A stretch of DNA of 64,000 nt from the NCBI GenBank assembly GCA_030549905.1, contig JAUQQK010000009.1, positions 1 to 64,000 of the forward strand. Reading direction: 5' to 3'. Below, piece by piece: positions 16,668 through 24,339 of the stretch. The notes under the pieces are model-generated. The model saw only the letters and a program-made list of their open reading frames with translations. It did no database searches and was not told the DNA's origin. A program made the translations under genes and the position numbers. This DNA comes from Aquificota bacterium. GTDB taxonomy: Bacteria; Aquificota; Aquificia; Aquificales; Aquificaceae. Each line of letters begins with the position of its first letter. Position 1 is the first letter of the stretch.

Positions 16668-17053
16668 ATGGAACAGAAGGGACCGGACCTGGTAATAATA
16701 CTGCTAACGGGCAAGGAAAACCCTAAGAGATTGCCATCCGCTTTCTTTCTTGCTTCAACCGCCGCCGCAGAGGACATGAATGTGGTGATTTACTTCACCG
16801 GTCCTGCTACCGAACTGCTCAAAAAGGGTGTAGCGGACAGCATATATCCAATGGAAGGCGGACAGCCTCTATCATACTTTATACATACTTTATAAAACTT
16901 GCTCTTGATAATGGTGTGCAGATGGTAGCTTGCAAGCAGTCCCTGGACCTCAATGGTATGACAGAAGAAGACCTTGCGTACAACTTCCCAGTGCTAACAC
17001 CTACTCAGGCTCTTCCAACTCTTGGAATGGCTGGAAGGGTTCTAACTTGGTAA
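16668..17053 (+). pseudogene. DsrE-family protein, frameshifted by an 11-bp tandem duplication
   Basis: The first 72 or so codons ([39 protein letters not shown]) read as a DsrE/DsrF-like small sulfur-transfer protein, then the frame stops at 16893. The 11-mer catactttata occurs twice in a row at 16873-16894. Removing one copy restores the frame as SYFIKLALDNGVQMVACKQSLDLNGMTEEDLA... and ends in TAA at 17051, giving a protein of about 124 residues. The Cys in VACKQS would be the candidate sulfur carrier. The duplication could be a real inactivating slip, a reversible slip, or an assembly error. Promoter and ribosome-binding site are intact. Its end overlaps the GT9 gene by 12 nt. Confidence 0.85.
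16873..16894 (+). repeat. Exact 11-bp tandem duplication
   Basis: catactttata x 2 with no mismatch; it causes the frameshift in the DsrE gene. Confidence 0.95.
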
Positions 17054-17971
17054 TAAGCTCAAGGCGGTTTCAAAAAGGTAGTTAGGGTCAAATTGAAGGC
17101 AGGGGTAGGTTTTGAATTTGCATCTGCCCCTGCCGTGAATATCACAAGGTTGGCAATCGAGCCCTTTAAATAGGACAACACCTTCATCTTTTTCTAAGGC
17201 AAATCCAAGGGTAGGATGTGTTCCACCGTAAATTTGAATGGCTTTTGTGCCTACTGCTCTTGCTACATGTAAAAGTCCTGAATCATTACCTACAAAAAGT
17301 AAAGCACCTTTTATAACGCTTGCGGTATCTAAGAGAGATAGCTCACCGCATAGGTTTATAACACCTTCCCAGTCCTCTGTTAACTCTCTATCCCTTTGGT
17401 CTCCCACTAAAACTACCCTATAGCCAGCCTTGAGAAAAAGCTCAGAGAGTTCTCTAAAGTATGGATACCTCTTTTTTTCATACCTTGCACCTACAGCAAT
17501 ACATATATATTCTCCAAGTTTGTCCTTCCAGTTTTTTAGACGCTTTTCAGATATGAGTATTTTGGGTTTTCCTTCCTTATAACCGAGAGGTTCAAGATAA
17601 GCTTTTACTACGCTGAAAGGCTTTCTAAAACTTTTAAAATAAACAGAAAGTCTTCTTCTTATGGATTGCTTGTTATAACTTTTCCATTTGCCTCTTAGCT
17701 TTAGCCTTAGTAAGAGAGTCTTTAGATTTTTGTGTAGGTCAAGGTATAAGTCAAAGTCTTTAAGTTTTTCAAGTACAGAAACATTGAAGAGTTCTTCTTT
17801 TTTTACCTGAAGGACATCAAGCCTTGGGTCTTCTTCAAAAAGCTCGCCATAAGGTGCAAAGGTCAATAGGGTGGGTCTGTAGCCAAGGTCGATAAGCGGG
17901 TCTATTACACAAGAGGCAAGAACTACATCACCAAGAGATGAAAGTCTGATAAAGAGAGCTTTTTTATCCAC
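17042..17971 (-). CDS. Glycosyltransferase family 9 (LPS heptosyltransferase-like)
   Basis: GT9 enzymes add ADP-heptose to the LPS core in the cytoplasm. The start FIRLSSLGDVVLAS is the typical GT9 N-terminus (F.R.S.LGD....), and the C-terminal half has the donor-site region FVGNDSGLLHVARAVGTKAIQIYGGTHP. The C-terminus contains a small Cys group (LDCQPCDIHGRGRC.....C) also seen in WaaF/WaaC relatives. 309 residues is slightly short but complete. It starts 8 nt inside the end of moaD. Which core position it serves is unknown. Confidence 0.88.
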   Translation of the reverse strand: MDKKALFIRLSSLGDVVLASCVIDPLIDLGYRPTLLTFAPYGELFEEDPRLDVLQVKKEELFNVSVLEKLKDFDLYLDLHKNLKTLLLRLKLRGKWKSYNKQSIRRRLSVYFKSFRKPFSVVKAYLEPLGYKEGKPKILISEKRLKNWKDKLGEYICIAVGARYEKKRYPYFRELSELFLKAGYRVVLVGDQRDRELTEDWEGVINLCGELSLLDTASVIKGALLFVGNDSGLLHVARAVGTKAIQIYGGTHPTLGFALEKDEGVVLFKGLDCQPCDIHGRGRCKFKTYPCLQFDPNYLFETALSLLPS

Positions 17972-18197
17972 CGCTGACAGGAGGAATTATGGCAACTTTT
18001 TCATCACCTTTGAGCTGGTAGTTTTCTTCCACATATTCTTCATTTACCGCAAACTTAACTTTTTCCAAAAGTTCTGACACCTCTGGATATTTTGTCTTTA
18101 ATAACTCTTTAAGTTCTTTAACCGTTCCTTTAAAATCAAGTTCCTCTTCGTTTTTCTTTAACTTTTCCCTTATGACCGCAAAATACAGAACTTTCAT
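17964..18197 (-). CDS. moaD: Molybdopterin synthase small subunit MoaD
   Basis: A 77-residue ubiquitin-fold protein ending in the obligatory Gly-Gly (IIPPVSGG), which carries the thiocarboxylate sulfur for molybdopterin. No moaE is in the window. Its product is needed for molybdenum cofactor enzymes such as the SorA sulfite dehydrogenase at 54 kb. It overlaps a Uma2 gene upstream and the GT9 gene downstream. Confidence 0.92.
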   Translation of the reverse strand: MKVLYFAVIREKLKKNEEELDFKGTVKELKELLKTKYPEVSELLEKVKFAVNEEYVEENYQLKGDEKVAIIPPVSGG

Positions 18198-18730
18198 TCT
18201 TCCAGCACCTCAGAGAGCTTTATCTTAAGTCCTTCTAAAAGTTCAAATTCTTCATCAAAGTTATAGACTTCTACTACTTTTGAGCCTTTTTTGTGAAGAA
18301 AAGCTTTTTTGAGCTGTGGGTCTATAAGCAGAACTCTATCCACACCAAAGTCTAAAAGCTCAGAGACTTTTCTTTCAAGTTCCGTGTATGTGTTTGAAGG
18401 TGAAACTATCTCAATTACAAGCTCGGGAGGAACTTCTAACAAACCCTTAGGTTTTAACTTTGCTCTTTCCTTGCTTATATAGACTACATCTAATGCTCTT
18501 ATAGTAAGTGGCTCCCTCTTTATAACTATTCCTATTTCTCCCACCGCCACGTATCCTTTTCCTTTTAAACTCTTCTTAAGAAGACTGTAAAGCCCACCTT
18601 CGTACTCACCGTGCTCAAAGCTCGTAGGAGCCATCTGTACCACCTCACCATCTACTATTTCGTAAGAACTCTCAGGAAGGTTTCCAGAAAGATAATCTTC
18701 GTAAGTTATGAGCTTTTCCGGAACTTTCAT
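18194..18730 (-). CDS. Uma2-family (DUF820) PD-(D/E)XK-like protein, copy 2
   Basis: Uma2 proteins have a restriction-endonuclease-like fold and unknown biological role. This copy of 178 residues shows ITYEDYLSGNLPESSYEIVDGEVV, then the core LTIRALDVVYISKER and PPELVIEIVSPSNT (the E-x-x/Asp pattern of the nuclease fold). It directly follows its paralogue with a 4-nt overlap. The last 32 residues (from KKGSKVVEVYNF onward) are identical in both copies, while the middle differs clearly. Confidence 0.85.
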   Translation of the reverse strand: MKVPEKLITYEDYLSGNLPESSYEIVDGEVVQMAPTSFEHGEYEGGLYSLLKKSLKGKGYVAVGEIGIVIKREPLTIRALDVVYISKERAKLKPKGLLEVPPELVIEIVSPSNTYTELERKVSELLDFGVDRVLLIDPQLKKAFLHKKGSKVVEVYNFDEEFELLEGLKIKLSEVLEE

Positions 18731-19263
18731 TCTTCCAATACCTCGGAAAGCTTTATCTTAAGTCCTTCTAAAAGTTCAAACTCTTCATCGAAGTTATAGA
18801 CTTCTACCACTTTTGAGCCTTTTTTATACAAGTAGGACTTTTTGAGGTGAGGATAAACCACCAGTACTCTGTCTGTGCCAGCTTCCAGAAGCTCCCATAC
18901 CTTTCTTTCAAGCTCTTCTGATGTATTTGAAGGTGATGCTATTTCAATTACAAGTTCAGGAGGAACTTCTAAGGCTCTGCCAGTTAGTTCTTTTAGTCTC
19001 TCTTTGCTAATATACACAATATCCAAGCCTCTTAGGGTAAGCGGATTTTTCTTAAGCACAATGCCTACTTCTCCTACAAGCACCCAGACTTTGCTTCTGG
19101 ACTTTTCCATTAGAAAGCCGGCAATTTTTGCTTCAATGTAGCCGTGCAATCCACCGGCGGGAGCCACTTCCACCACCTCACCATCTACTATCTCATAAAG
19201 ACCCTCTGGAAGCCTTCCCTCAATATAGTCTTCGTAAGTTATAAGCCTTTCCTTCAGCACCAT
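18727..19263 (-). CDS. Uma2-family (DUF820) PD-(D/E)XK-like protein, copy 1
   Basis: The upstream member of a tandem pair, 178 residues, with LITYEDYIEGRLPEGLYEIVDGEVV, LTLRGLDIVYISKER and PPELVIEIASPSNT. The nucleotide identity with the second copy over the last 95 bases is much higher than elsewhere and the few changes are silent, which looks like recent gene conversion or strong selection. It lies just downstream of purH; the position between purH and moaD has no evident metabolic meaning. Function unknown. Confidence 0.85.
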   Translation of the reverse strand: MVLKERLITYEDYIEGRLPEGLYEIVDGEVVEVAPAGGLHGYIEAKIAGFLMEKSRSKVWVLVGEVGIVLKKNPLTLRGLDIVYISKERLKELTGRALEVPPELVIEIASPSNTSEELERKVWELLEAGTDRVLVVYPHLKKSYLYKKGSKVVEVYNFDEEFELLEGLKIKLSEVLEE

Positions 19264-19282
19264 TTTCTATAAATCTATACCT

Positions 19283-20800
19283 TTAGTGTCTAAAATGCCT
19301 TGTGCCTGTAAAGACCATAGCCATGTTATATTCGTCTACAGCCTGAAGTACTTCTTTGTCTCTTATAGACCCTCCAGGTTGAATTATGGCAGAGATGCCT
19401 TCCTTTCCAGCAATATCTACACTGTCTCTAAAGGGTAAAAAGGCTTCTGAGGCAAGCACAGCACCTTTCAAATCAAAGCCGAACCTTTTTGCTCTTTCTA
19501 TAGCACATCTTAGGCTATCCACCCTAGACACATTTCCAGAGCCTATACCTATGGTTTGTTTATCTTTTGCAATAACTACCGCGTTAGATTTGAGATATTT
19601 GCAAACTTTCCAAGCAAAAAGCATGTCCTCCATTTCTTTCTGTGTAGGTTCTCTTTTAGAAACCACTTGAAGTTTCTCGTAATCAATGCTATCTTCCTCT
19701 TGCAGGAGATAGCCTCCGCTTACCTTTTTTATATCAAAGGAGTAAGAAAAACCAAGGGATTGCAAAAGTCTAAGATTTTTCTTTTTAGAAAATATCTCAA
19801 GAGCCTCTTCAGCAAATTCAGGAGCTATTACTACTTCAAAGAAAATCTGAGTTAGCTTTTCCGCAAGTTCTTTTCCTACTCGGTCGTTGAAAGCTACTAT
19901 TCCTCCAAAGGCAGATTCACTATCAGAAGAAAAGGCCCTTTCAAAGGCTTCAAGAAGATTTTTACCTATGGCTACACCGCATGGATTGTTATGTTTTACT
20001 ATTACACAGGCAGTTTCAGAAAACTCACTTACGAGCCTAAAGGCGGAATCCACATCAAGATAGTTGTTAAAAGACATTTCCTTTCCTTGAAGTACCGGGA
20101 AAGAGACCACTCCTATATCTTCAAGAGGGTTCTTCAAGAGCCATCCTTTCTGGTGGGGGTTTTCACCGTATCTTAGCTCTTTTAAAAAGATAGCAGGAAA
20201 AGAAAATTTCTCAGGAAACTCTTCCATCTCAAAGAGCCTTGAAAGACTATGCCATATGACTGCATCGTAGTAAGAGGTTAAAGCAAAAGCCTTAATAGCG
20301 AGTCGTTTTCTATCTTCAAGACTAAGATTTCCTTCTCTTATCTTCTGAGCTACCCAGCCGTAATCTTTTGGGTCTACAACCACCGCAACTCTGTAAAAAT
20401 TTTTAGCAGATGCTCTAATAAGAGTGGATCCTCCTATGTCTATGAACTCCATAAGCTCCTGCTCGCTTAGGTCTTCTTTAAGCTTTTCTTCAAAGGGATA
20501 TAGATTGACCACCACCAGGTCTATGGGCTTTATGCCAAGCCTGTTTATCTCTTCTGTATCCTTCTGAACCCAGTGCCTGTAGAGTATGCCTCCATGCACC
20601 GCAGGATGAAGTGTCTTTACCCTACCCTCAAGAATTTCAGGAAAGCCTGTAAGCTCTTCTACCCTTATGACCTTATAACCCAAGCTTTCAATAAATTTGG
20701 CTGTGCCACCGGTGGAGATTATCTCATAGCCTTTTTCATAGAGTGCTGAAAGAAGCTCTTCCAGTCCTTCCTTGTAATATACAGATATCAACGCTCGCAT
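19283..20800 (-). CDS. purH: Bifunctional AICAR transformylase / IMP cyclohydrolase
   Basis: Catalyses the last two steps of purine synthesis (AICAR to IMP). The N-terminal MGS-like cyclohydrolase has YEIISTGGTAKFI and RVKTLHPAVHGGILYR. The transformylase domain has LRYGENPHQKG, VKHNNPCGVA (with the conserved Lys-His) and SDSESAFGGIVAFN. 505 residues is normal. The ATG is 53 bp from the divergent radical-SAM gene; a weak TAAGAT lies 7 nt upstream. Confidence 0.97.
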   Translation of the reverse strand: MRALISVYYKEGLEELLSALYEKGYEIISTGGTAKFIESLGYKVIRVEELTGFPEILEGRVKTLHPAVHGGILYRHWVQKDTEEINRLGIKPIDLVVVNLYPFEEKLKEDLSEQELMEFIDIGGSTLIRASAKNFYRVAVVVDPKDYGWVAQKIREGNLSLEDRKRLAIKAFALTSYYDAVIWHSLSRLFEMEEFPEKFSFPAIFLKELRYGENPHQKGWLLKNPLEDIGVVSFPVLQGKEMSFNNYLDVDSAFRLVSEFSETACVIVKHNNPCGVAIGKNLLEAFERAFSSDSESAFGGIVAFNDRVGKELAEKLTQIFFEVVIAPEFAEEALEIFSKKKNLRLLQSLGFSYSFDIKKVSGGYLLQEEDSIDYEKLQVVSKREPTQKEMEDMLFAWKVCKYLKSNAVVIAKDKQTIGIGSGNVSRVDSLRCAIERAKRFGFDLKGAVLASEAFLPFRDSVDIAGKEGISAIIQPGGSIRDKEVLQAVDEYNMAMVFTGTRHFRH

Positions 20801-20853
20801 TTAATATATCTTAACAGAAGAGAAAGAGAAGGTATAAATTTAAACATATAGCC

Positions 20854-21933
20854 ATGGACTTACAGCAAAAGTTAAGAATCATGTCTAGGCTTGCCAATTT
20901 TGAGCGGGATGGAGAGTTTAATTTTGAAAGCTGTATATATGAAGCAAGCACTCCCAAAGGCAAGGTTCCTATTTTGAAGCTTATGCAGACTACCATGTGT
21001 GATAAAAACTGTATCTACTGTGCCTTCAGAAGGGATAGAGAAGGGGTACCTAGGCTCTTTTTACAACCTGAAGAAATAGCAAGAGGATTTATGGAGTTAT
21101 ACAACAGAGGCAGGGTAAAGGGACTTTTCTTATCCTCTGGTATATTCGGTAGTGCGGAATTTACTATGGAAAAGCTTATAGATACTGCAAAAATCCTGAG
21201 GGATAAATATGGTTTTAAAGGATACATACACCTCAAGCTGATGCCTGGAGCGTCTACGCAGAGCGTTGAGGAAGCGGTAAAGGTAGCCAATAGAGTTTCC
21301 ATTAACTTAGAAACTTCAAAGGAAGAAAGGTTAAAGAATATAGCGAAGGGCAAAAGCATACTTAAGGATATGCTTCCCAAGATAGAGCTGGTGGACAGAT
21401 TAATAAGAGGGCAAAGGGGTAAAAGTCAGATTACCCAGATGATGGTGGGCGTAGGAGATGAAAAGGATGAGGAGATAATAAAAGCAGTGGATTTTCTAAA
21501 CAAGCGTTATCGTATGAGTAGAGTCTATTTCAGTGCCTTCTTTCCTATAAAAAATACGCCCCTTGAGGACAAGCCACCGGAAAACCCTATAAGAGAGCAT
21601 AGACTTTATCAGGTGGATTTCCTTATAAGAGAATATGGATTTAGTTATGAGGATTTTAAACCTATACTTATGAATGGTAACCTTCCTTTAGATAAAGACC
21701 CAAAGGAGCTGTGGTTTTTAGCCCATCCTGAGCTATTTCCCGTAGAACTTAACACTGCAGACTATGAGCTCTTGATTAGGGTGCCCGGCATAGGCAAAGA
21801 AACCGCGAAAGAGATAATAAGAAGGAGGAAAGTTAAAAGACTTACACAACCTGAAGACCTCAATGGTATAAGAAACTTGAAAAAAATACTCAAATACACA
21901 ACTCTAAACGGAAAGCACTTCAACCTTCCATAA
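20854..21933 (+). CDS. Radical SAM protein with C-terminal helix-hairpin-helix (putative DNA modification/repair type)
   Basis: The N-terminal half is a radical SAM domain with the cluster motif CDKNCIYCAF (CX3CX2C). The C-terminus (NTADYELLIRVPGIGKETAKEIIRRRKV) is a helix-hairpin-helix DNA-binding motif. This combination matches the family annotated as 'putative DNA modification/repair radical SAM protein'. In other bacteria the gene often sits next to a partner with a uracil-glycosylase-like fold; no such gene is in this window. 359 residues. The substrate is unknown. The 3' end overlaps lysA by 14 nt. Confidence 0.85.
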   Translation: MDLQQKLRIMSRLANFERDGEFNFESCIYEASTPKGKVPILKLMQTTMCDKNCIYCAFRRDREGVPRLFLQPEEIARGFMELYNRGRVKGLFLSSGIFGSAEFTMEKLIDTAKILRDKYGFKGYIHLKLMPGASTQSVEEAVKVANRVSINLETSKEERLKNIAKGKSILKDMLPKIELVDRLIRGQRGKSQITQMMVGVGDEKDEEIIKAVDFLNKRYRMSRVYFSAFFPIKNTPLEDKPPENPIREHRLYQVDFLIREYGFSYEDFKPILMNGNLPLDKDPKELWFLAHPELFPVELNTADYELLIRVPGIGKETAKEIIRRRKVKRLTQPEDLNGIRNLKKILKYTTLNGKHFNLP

Positions 21934-23167
21934 AAATATACTGGTAGCTTTCCCTTTCTCTTATGACCCTATAAGAACCTTTTTCCACCAAAACTTCACA
22001 GGCTCTGGGTCTTACATTGTAGTGCGAAGACATAGCAAAGCCATAAGCTCCCGCAGATAACACTGCTAAATACTCGCCACGCTCTACCCTTGGCAGTTCC
22101 CTGTCAAGAGCCAGAAAGTCCCCCGTCTCACATATGGGACCTACAACATCTACCTTTATGAAATCCCTACCTTCATCTACCACTGGTACTATATGATGAT
22201 AAGCTTCATACATGGCAGGTCTTACAAGGTCGTTCATACCAGCATCTACTATAACAAAATGCTTGTGTCCTTTGTCTTTTAGAAACTGAACCTGCGTCAG
22301 CAATATACCTGCATTTCCTACAATAGACCTTCCCGGTTCCAATATTAACTTTGCCTGAACACCTCTTAGATTTGGAAGGATAGCCTTTGCGAGGTCTTCA
22401 GGTTCTGGGTTTGCCTGCTCGAGCTTATACTTTATGCCAAGACCACCACCAAGGTCTAAGTATTCTATGTCAAAGCCTGCCTCCACAAGCTGATGATAAA
22501 GCTCCACTACTTTTTGCGTAGCTTCTATGTATGGAGACACATCCAATATCTGAGAGCCTATATGACAATGTATGCCAACTACCTGAAGGTTCTTTAAAGT
22601 TCGTGTATACTCATACTCTTGTTTTGCGGTTTTTATATCCACACCAAACTTGCTTTTTTTCATACCAGTTGATATATACGGGTGGGTCTTCGGGTCCACA
22701 TCTGGATTTACCCTTATGGCTATGCGAGCCTTCTTTCCTAGCCTTCCAGCAATATCGTTGAGTACCTCAAGTTCCATCAAAGACTCCACGTTGAACATAA
22801 GTATTTCCGAACTTATAGCGTATTCAAGCTCCTTCACAGTCTTTCCCACACCCGCATAGACAATCTTTGAGGGTTCTATACCAGCCTTAAGGCTTGCATA
22901 CAATTCACCACCAGAGACTATGTCCGCACCCGCACCTTCCTCCTTTGCGAGAGCTATTATGTGAGGATTAAAGTTTGCCTTAACCGCATAACATATTAGG
23001 GCTTGTGGGAAAGCTTGTTTGTATGCTTTTATTCTGTCCCTTATGTAGCTTCCGCTGTACACGTAAAGGGGCGTGCCAAGTTCCTCTGCAAGGGCTTTTA
23101 AAGAAACACCTTCAAGGTATAGCTCACCCTTTTTGTATTCAAGGTATGGGTTGTATTCTTTAAGCAT
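21920..23167 (-). CDS. lysA: Diaminopimelate decarboxylase
   Basis: A PLP enzyme that decarboxylates meso-diaminopimelate to lysine. The PLP lysine is in ICYAVKANFNPHI, the His of HCHIGSQI stacks on PLP, LDLGGGLGI binds phosphate, and GPICETGDFLA carries the active-site Cys/Glu. 415 residues is typical. TATAAT (23176-23181) ends 8 nt before the ATG without a Shine-Dalgarno, so it is probably transcribed as a leaderless mRNA just behind pgsA. Confidence 0.97.
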   Translation of the reverse strand: MLKEYNPYLEYKKGELYLEGVSLKALAEELGTPLYVYSGSYIRDRIKAYKQAFPQALICYAVKANFNPHIIALAKEEGAGADIVSGGELYASLKAGIEPSKIVYAGVGKTVKELEYAISSEILMFNVESLMELEVLNDIAGRLGKKARIAIRVNPDVDPKTHPYISTGMKKSKFGVDIKTAKQEYEYTRTLKNLQVVGIHCHIGSQILDVSPYIEATQKVVELYHQLVEAGFDIEYLDLGGGLGIKYKLEQANPEPEDLAKAILPNLRGVQAKLILEPGRSIVGNAGILLTQVQFLKDKGHKHFVIVDAGMNDLVRPAMYEAYHHIVPVVDEGRDFIKVDVVGPICETGDFLALDRELPRVERGEYLAVLSAGAYGFAMSSHYNVRPRACEVLVEKGSYRVIRERESYQYIFMEG

Positions 23168-23175
23168 GGCAAAAG

Positions 23176-23181
23176 ATTATA
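23176..23181 (-). promoter_or_regulatory. -10 box before lysA
   Basis: A perfect minus-strand TATAAT, 8 nt before the ATG, in the 20-bp gap behind pgsA. Confidence 0.45.
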
Positions 23182-23187
23182 CAACAA

Positions 23188-23682
23188 CTACCTCTCTAAT
23201 GAGAGATACTTGACCGCATAGTCCCACATGGAAACGTAGGCAAGTGCCACGGAAAGCCAGAGAAGGAGGTTATAGAAGTCAAAGCCAAAGCACAGAGCAA
23301 AAAGGGTCAGAAATTCGGTAAAGGCTTTAAGCTTGCCCAGATAAGAGGCGGGCATGGCATAGCCTTTTTCTACGGAAAGGCTTCTCAGGAAGGAAACGGA
23401 AAGCTCCCTTATTAGAAGTAGCACAAAGGGCATAAGTTCTATCTCCTGCATGTATAGGAAGAAGGAAAGAACAGCAAGCACAAAGACCTTATCTACAAGA
23501 GGGTCAAGCAAAACCCCCAGCCTGCTCACCTGATTGTTCCTCCTTGCCATGCCACCGTCAAGCCAGTCAGAAAGTCCAGCAAGCATAACCAAAAAGCCCG
23601 CAAGGTTTCTATTGCCCTCTTCCAGAAGGTATAAGGTGGGAAGGGTAAGGAAAAACCTTAAGAGGGTAATCAGGACTGGCAT
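23188..23682 (-). CDS. pgsA: CDP-diacylglycerol-glycerol-3-phosphate 3-phosphatidyltransferase
   Basis: Makes phosphatidylglycerol phosphate in the inner membrane. The CDP-alcohol phosphotransferase motif is complete: DWLDGGMARRNNQVSRLGVLLDPLVDK (DxxDGxxAR, then G..xD...D). Several membrane helices follow. At 164 residues it is compact. It overlaps the lipoate-ligase-like gene upstream by 13 nt. Confidence 0.92.
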   Translation of the reverse strand: MPVLITLLRFFLTLPTLYLLEEGNRNLAGFLVMLAGLSDWLDGGMARRNNQVSRLGVLLDPLVDKVFVLAVLSFFLYMQEIELMPFVLLLIRELSVSFLRSLSVEKGYAMPASYLGKLKAFTEFLTLFALCFGFDFYNLLLWLSVALAYVSMWDYAVKYLSLER

Positions 23683-24314
23683 AGGTTTATTTTAAGATAT
23701 TCAAGAGGCTTTAGTATCTGAGCCTCCTGCAAACCAAGTTCTTTAAAGGTGATAATCCTTTCCTTAAGCCTTTTAGCCTTTATGCCTGTAAGTCTTTGAA
23801 AAAACTCAAAGTCAAAATCCAGAAAGAAACTTCCATGTATCAGGAAGGCTTTTTTTGTAAGCCTCATGGCACAGGCAATTAGCTTTCTGCCCCTGTATGT
23901 TATCTCTCCAAGGGTTGGATAAAAATAGCAAAAATAGTCCTCATACCCACCCCTATACCTGCTCATCTCCAGTGAAGGCTCAAGCTCTCTCAAGGAATCT
24001 AAGAGGAGACCCATGAAGTTTCTGTATATATTTGCAAAACTGCCTCCCCACGCTTCCCTTAAGCCTGCGTAGGAAAAGGAGAGGTCAAGATGGTGAAGAA
24101 GAGCACCACCGCCTGTAGGTCTCTTCACATTGGGTAAGTCCTTATAGATTATTTCCTGCGAGTAGCCAATACTTATGGTGGGTTCCTTCCACCTGTAAAG
24201 CCTGAAGGAAGAAGCGCCCTCATGAGCCTTAAGGAGGTTATGCCAGTCTCTTTCCATGTTTTCTTTTCCGCCAAGGGTCTCAACCTTAGGAGATAAATCA
24301 TAAAGTTTTTCCAT
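23670..24314 (-). CDS. Lipoate-protein ligase A / octanoyltransferase family protein
   Basis: A 214-residue protein of the biotin/lipoate ligase fold. RLYRWKEPTISIGYSQ and KRPTGGGALLHHLDLSFSY are the hallmark binding motifs of LplA/LipM, and GRKLIACAMRLTKKAFLIHGS holds the conserved Lys. It lacks the extra C-terminal domain of E. coli LplA, so it could be an octanoyltransferase or one half of a split ligase. The last conserved block is weaker than usual. Target proteins might be GcvH-like or 2-oxoacid dehydrogenase subunits, which are not in the window. Confidence 0.8.
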   Translation of the reverse strand: MEKLYDLSPKVETLGGKENMERDWHNLLKAHEGASSFRLYRWKEPTISIGYSQEIIYKDLPNVKRPTGGGALLHHLDLSFSYAGLREAWGGSFANIYRNFMGLLLDSLRELEPSLEMSRYRGGYEDYFCYFYPTLGEITYRGRKLIACAMRLTKKAFLIHGSFFLDFDFEFFQRLTGIKAKRLKERIITFKELGLQEAQILKPLEYLKINLCQS

Positions 24315-24339
24315 GCTTGAGCATTAATATTTTAAAGTT
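24315..24339. promoter_or_regulatory. Divergent AT-box between lipoate-ligase-like gene and AAA+ gene
   Basis: Only 25 bp separate the ATGs. On the + strand TATTTT (24328-24333) ends 6 nt before the AAA+ ATG. On the - strand TATTAA (24329-24324) ends 9 nt before the ligase ATG. Weaker than the other divergent boxes. Confidence 0.3.
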
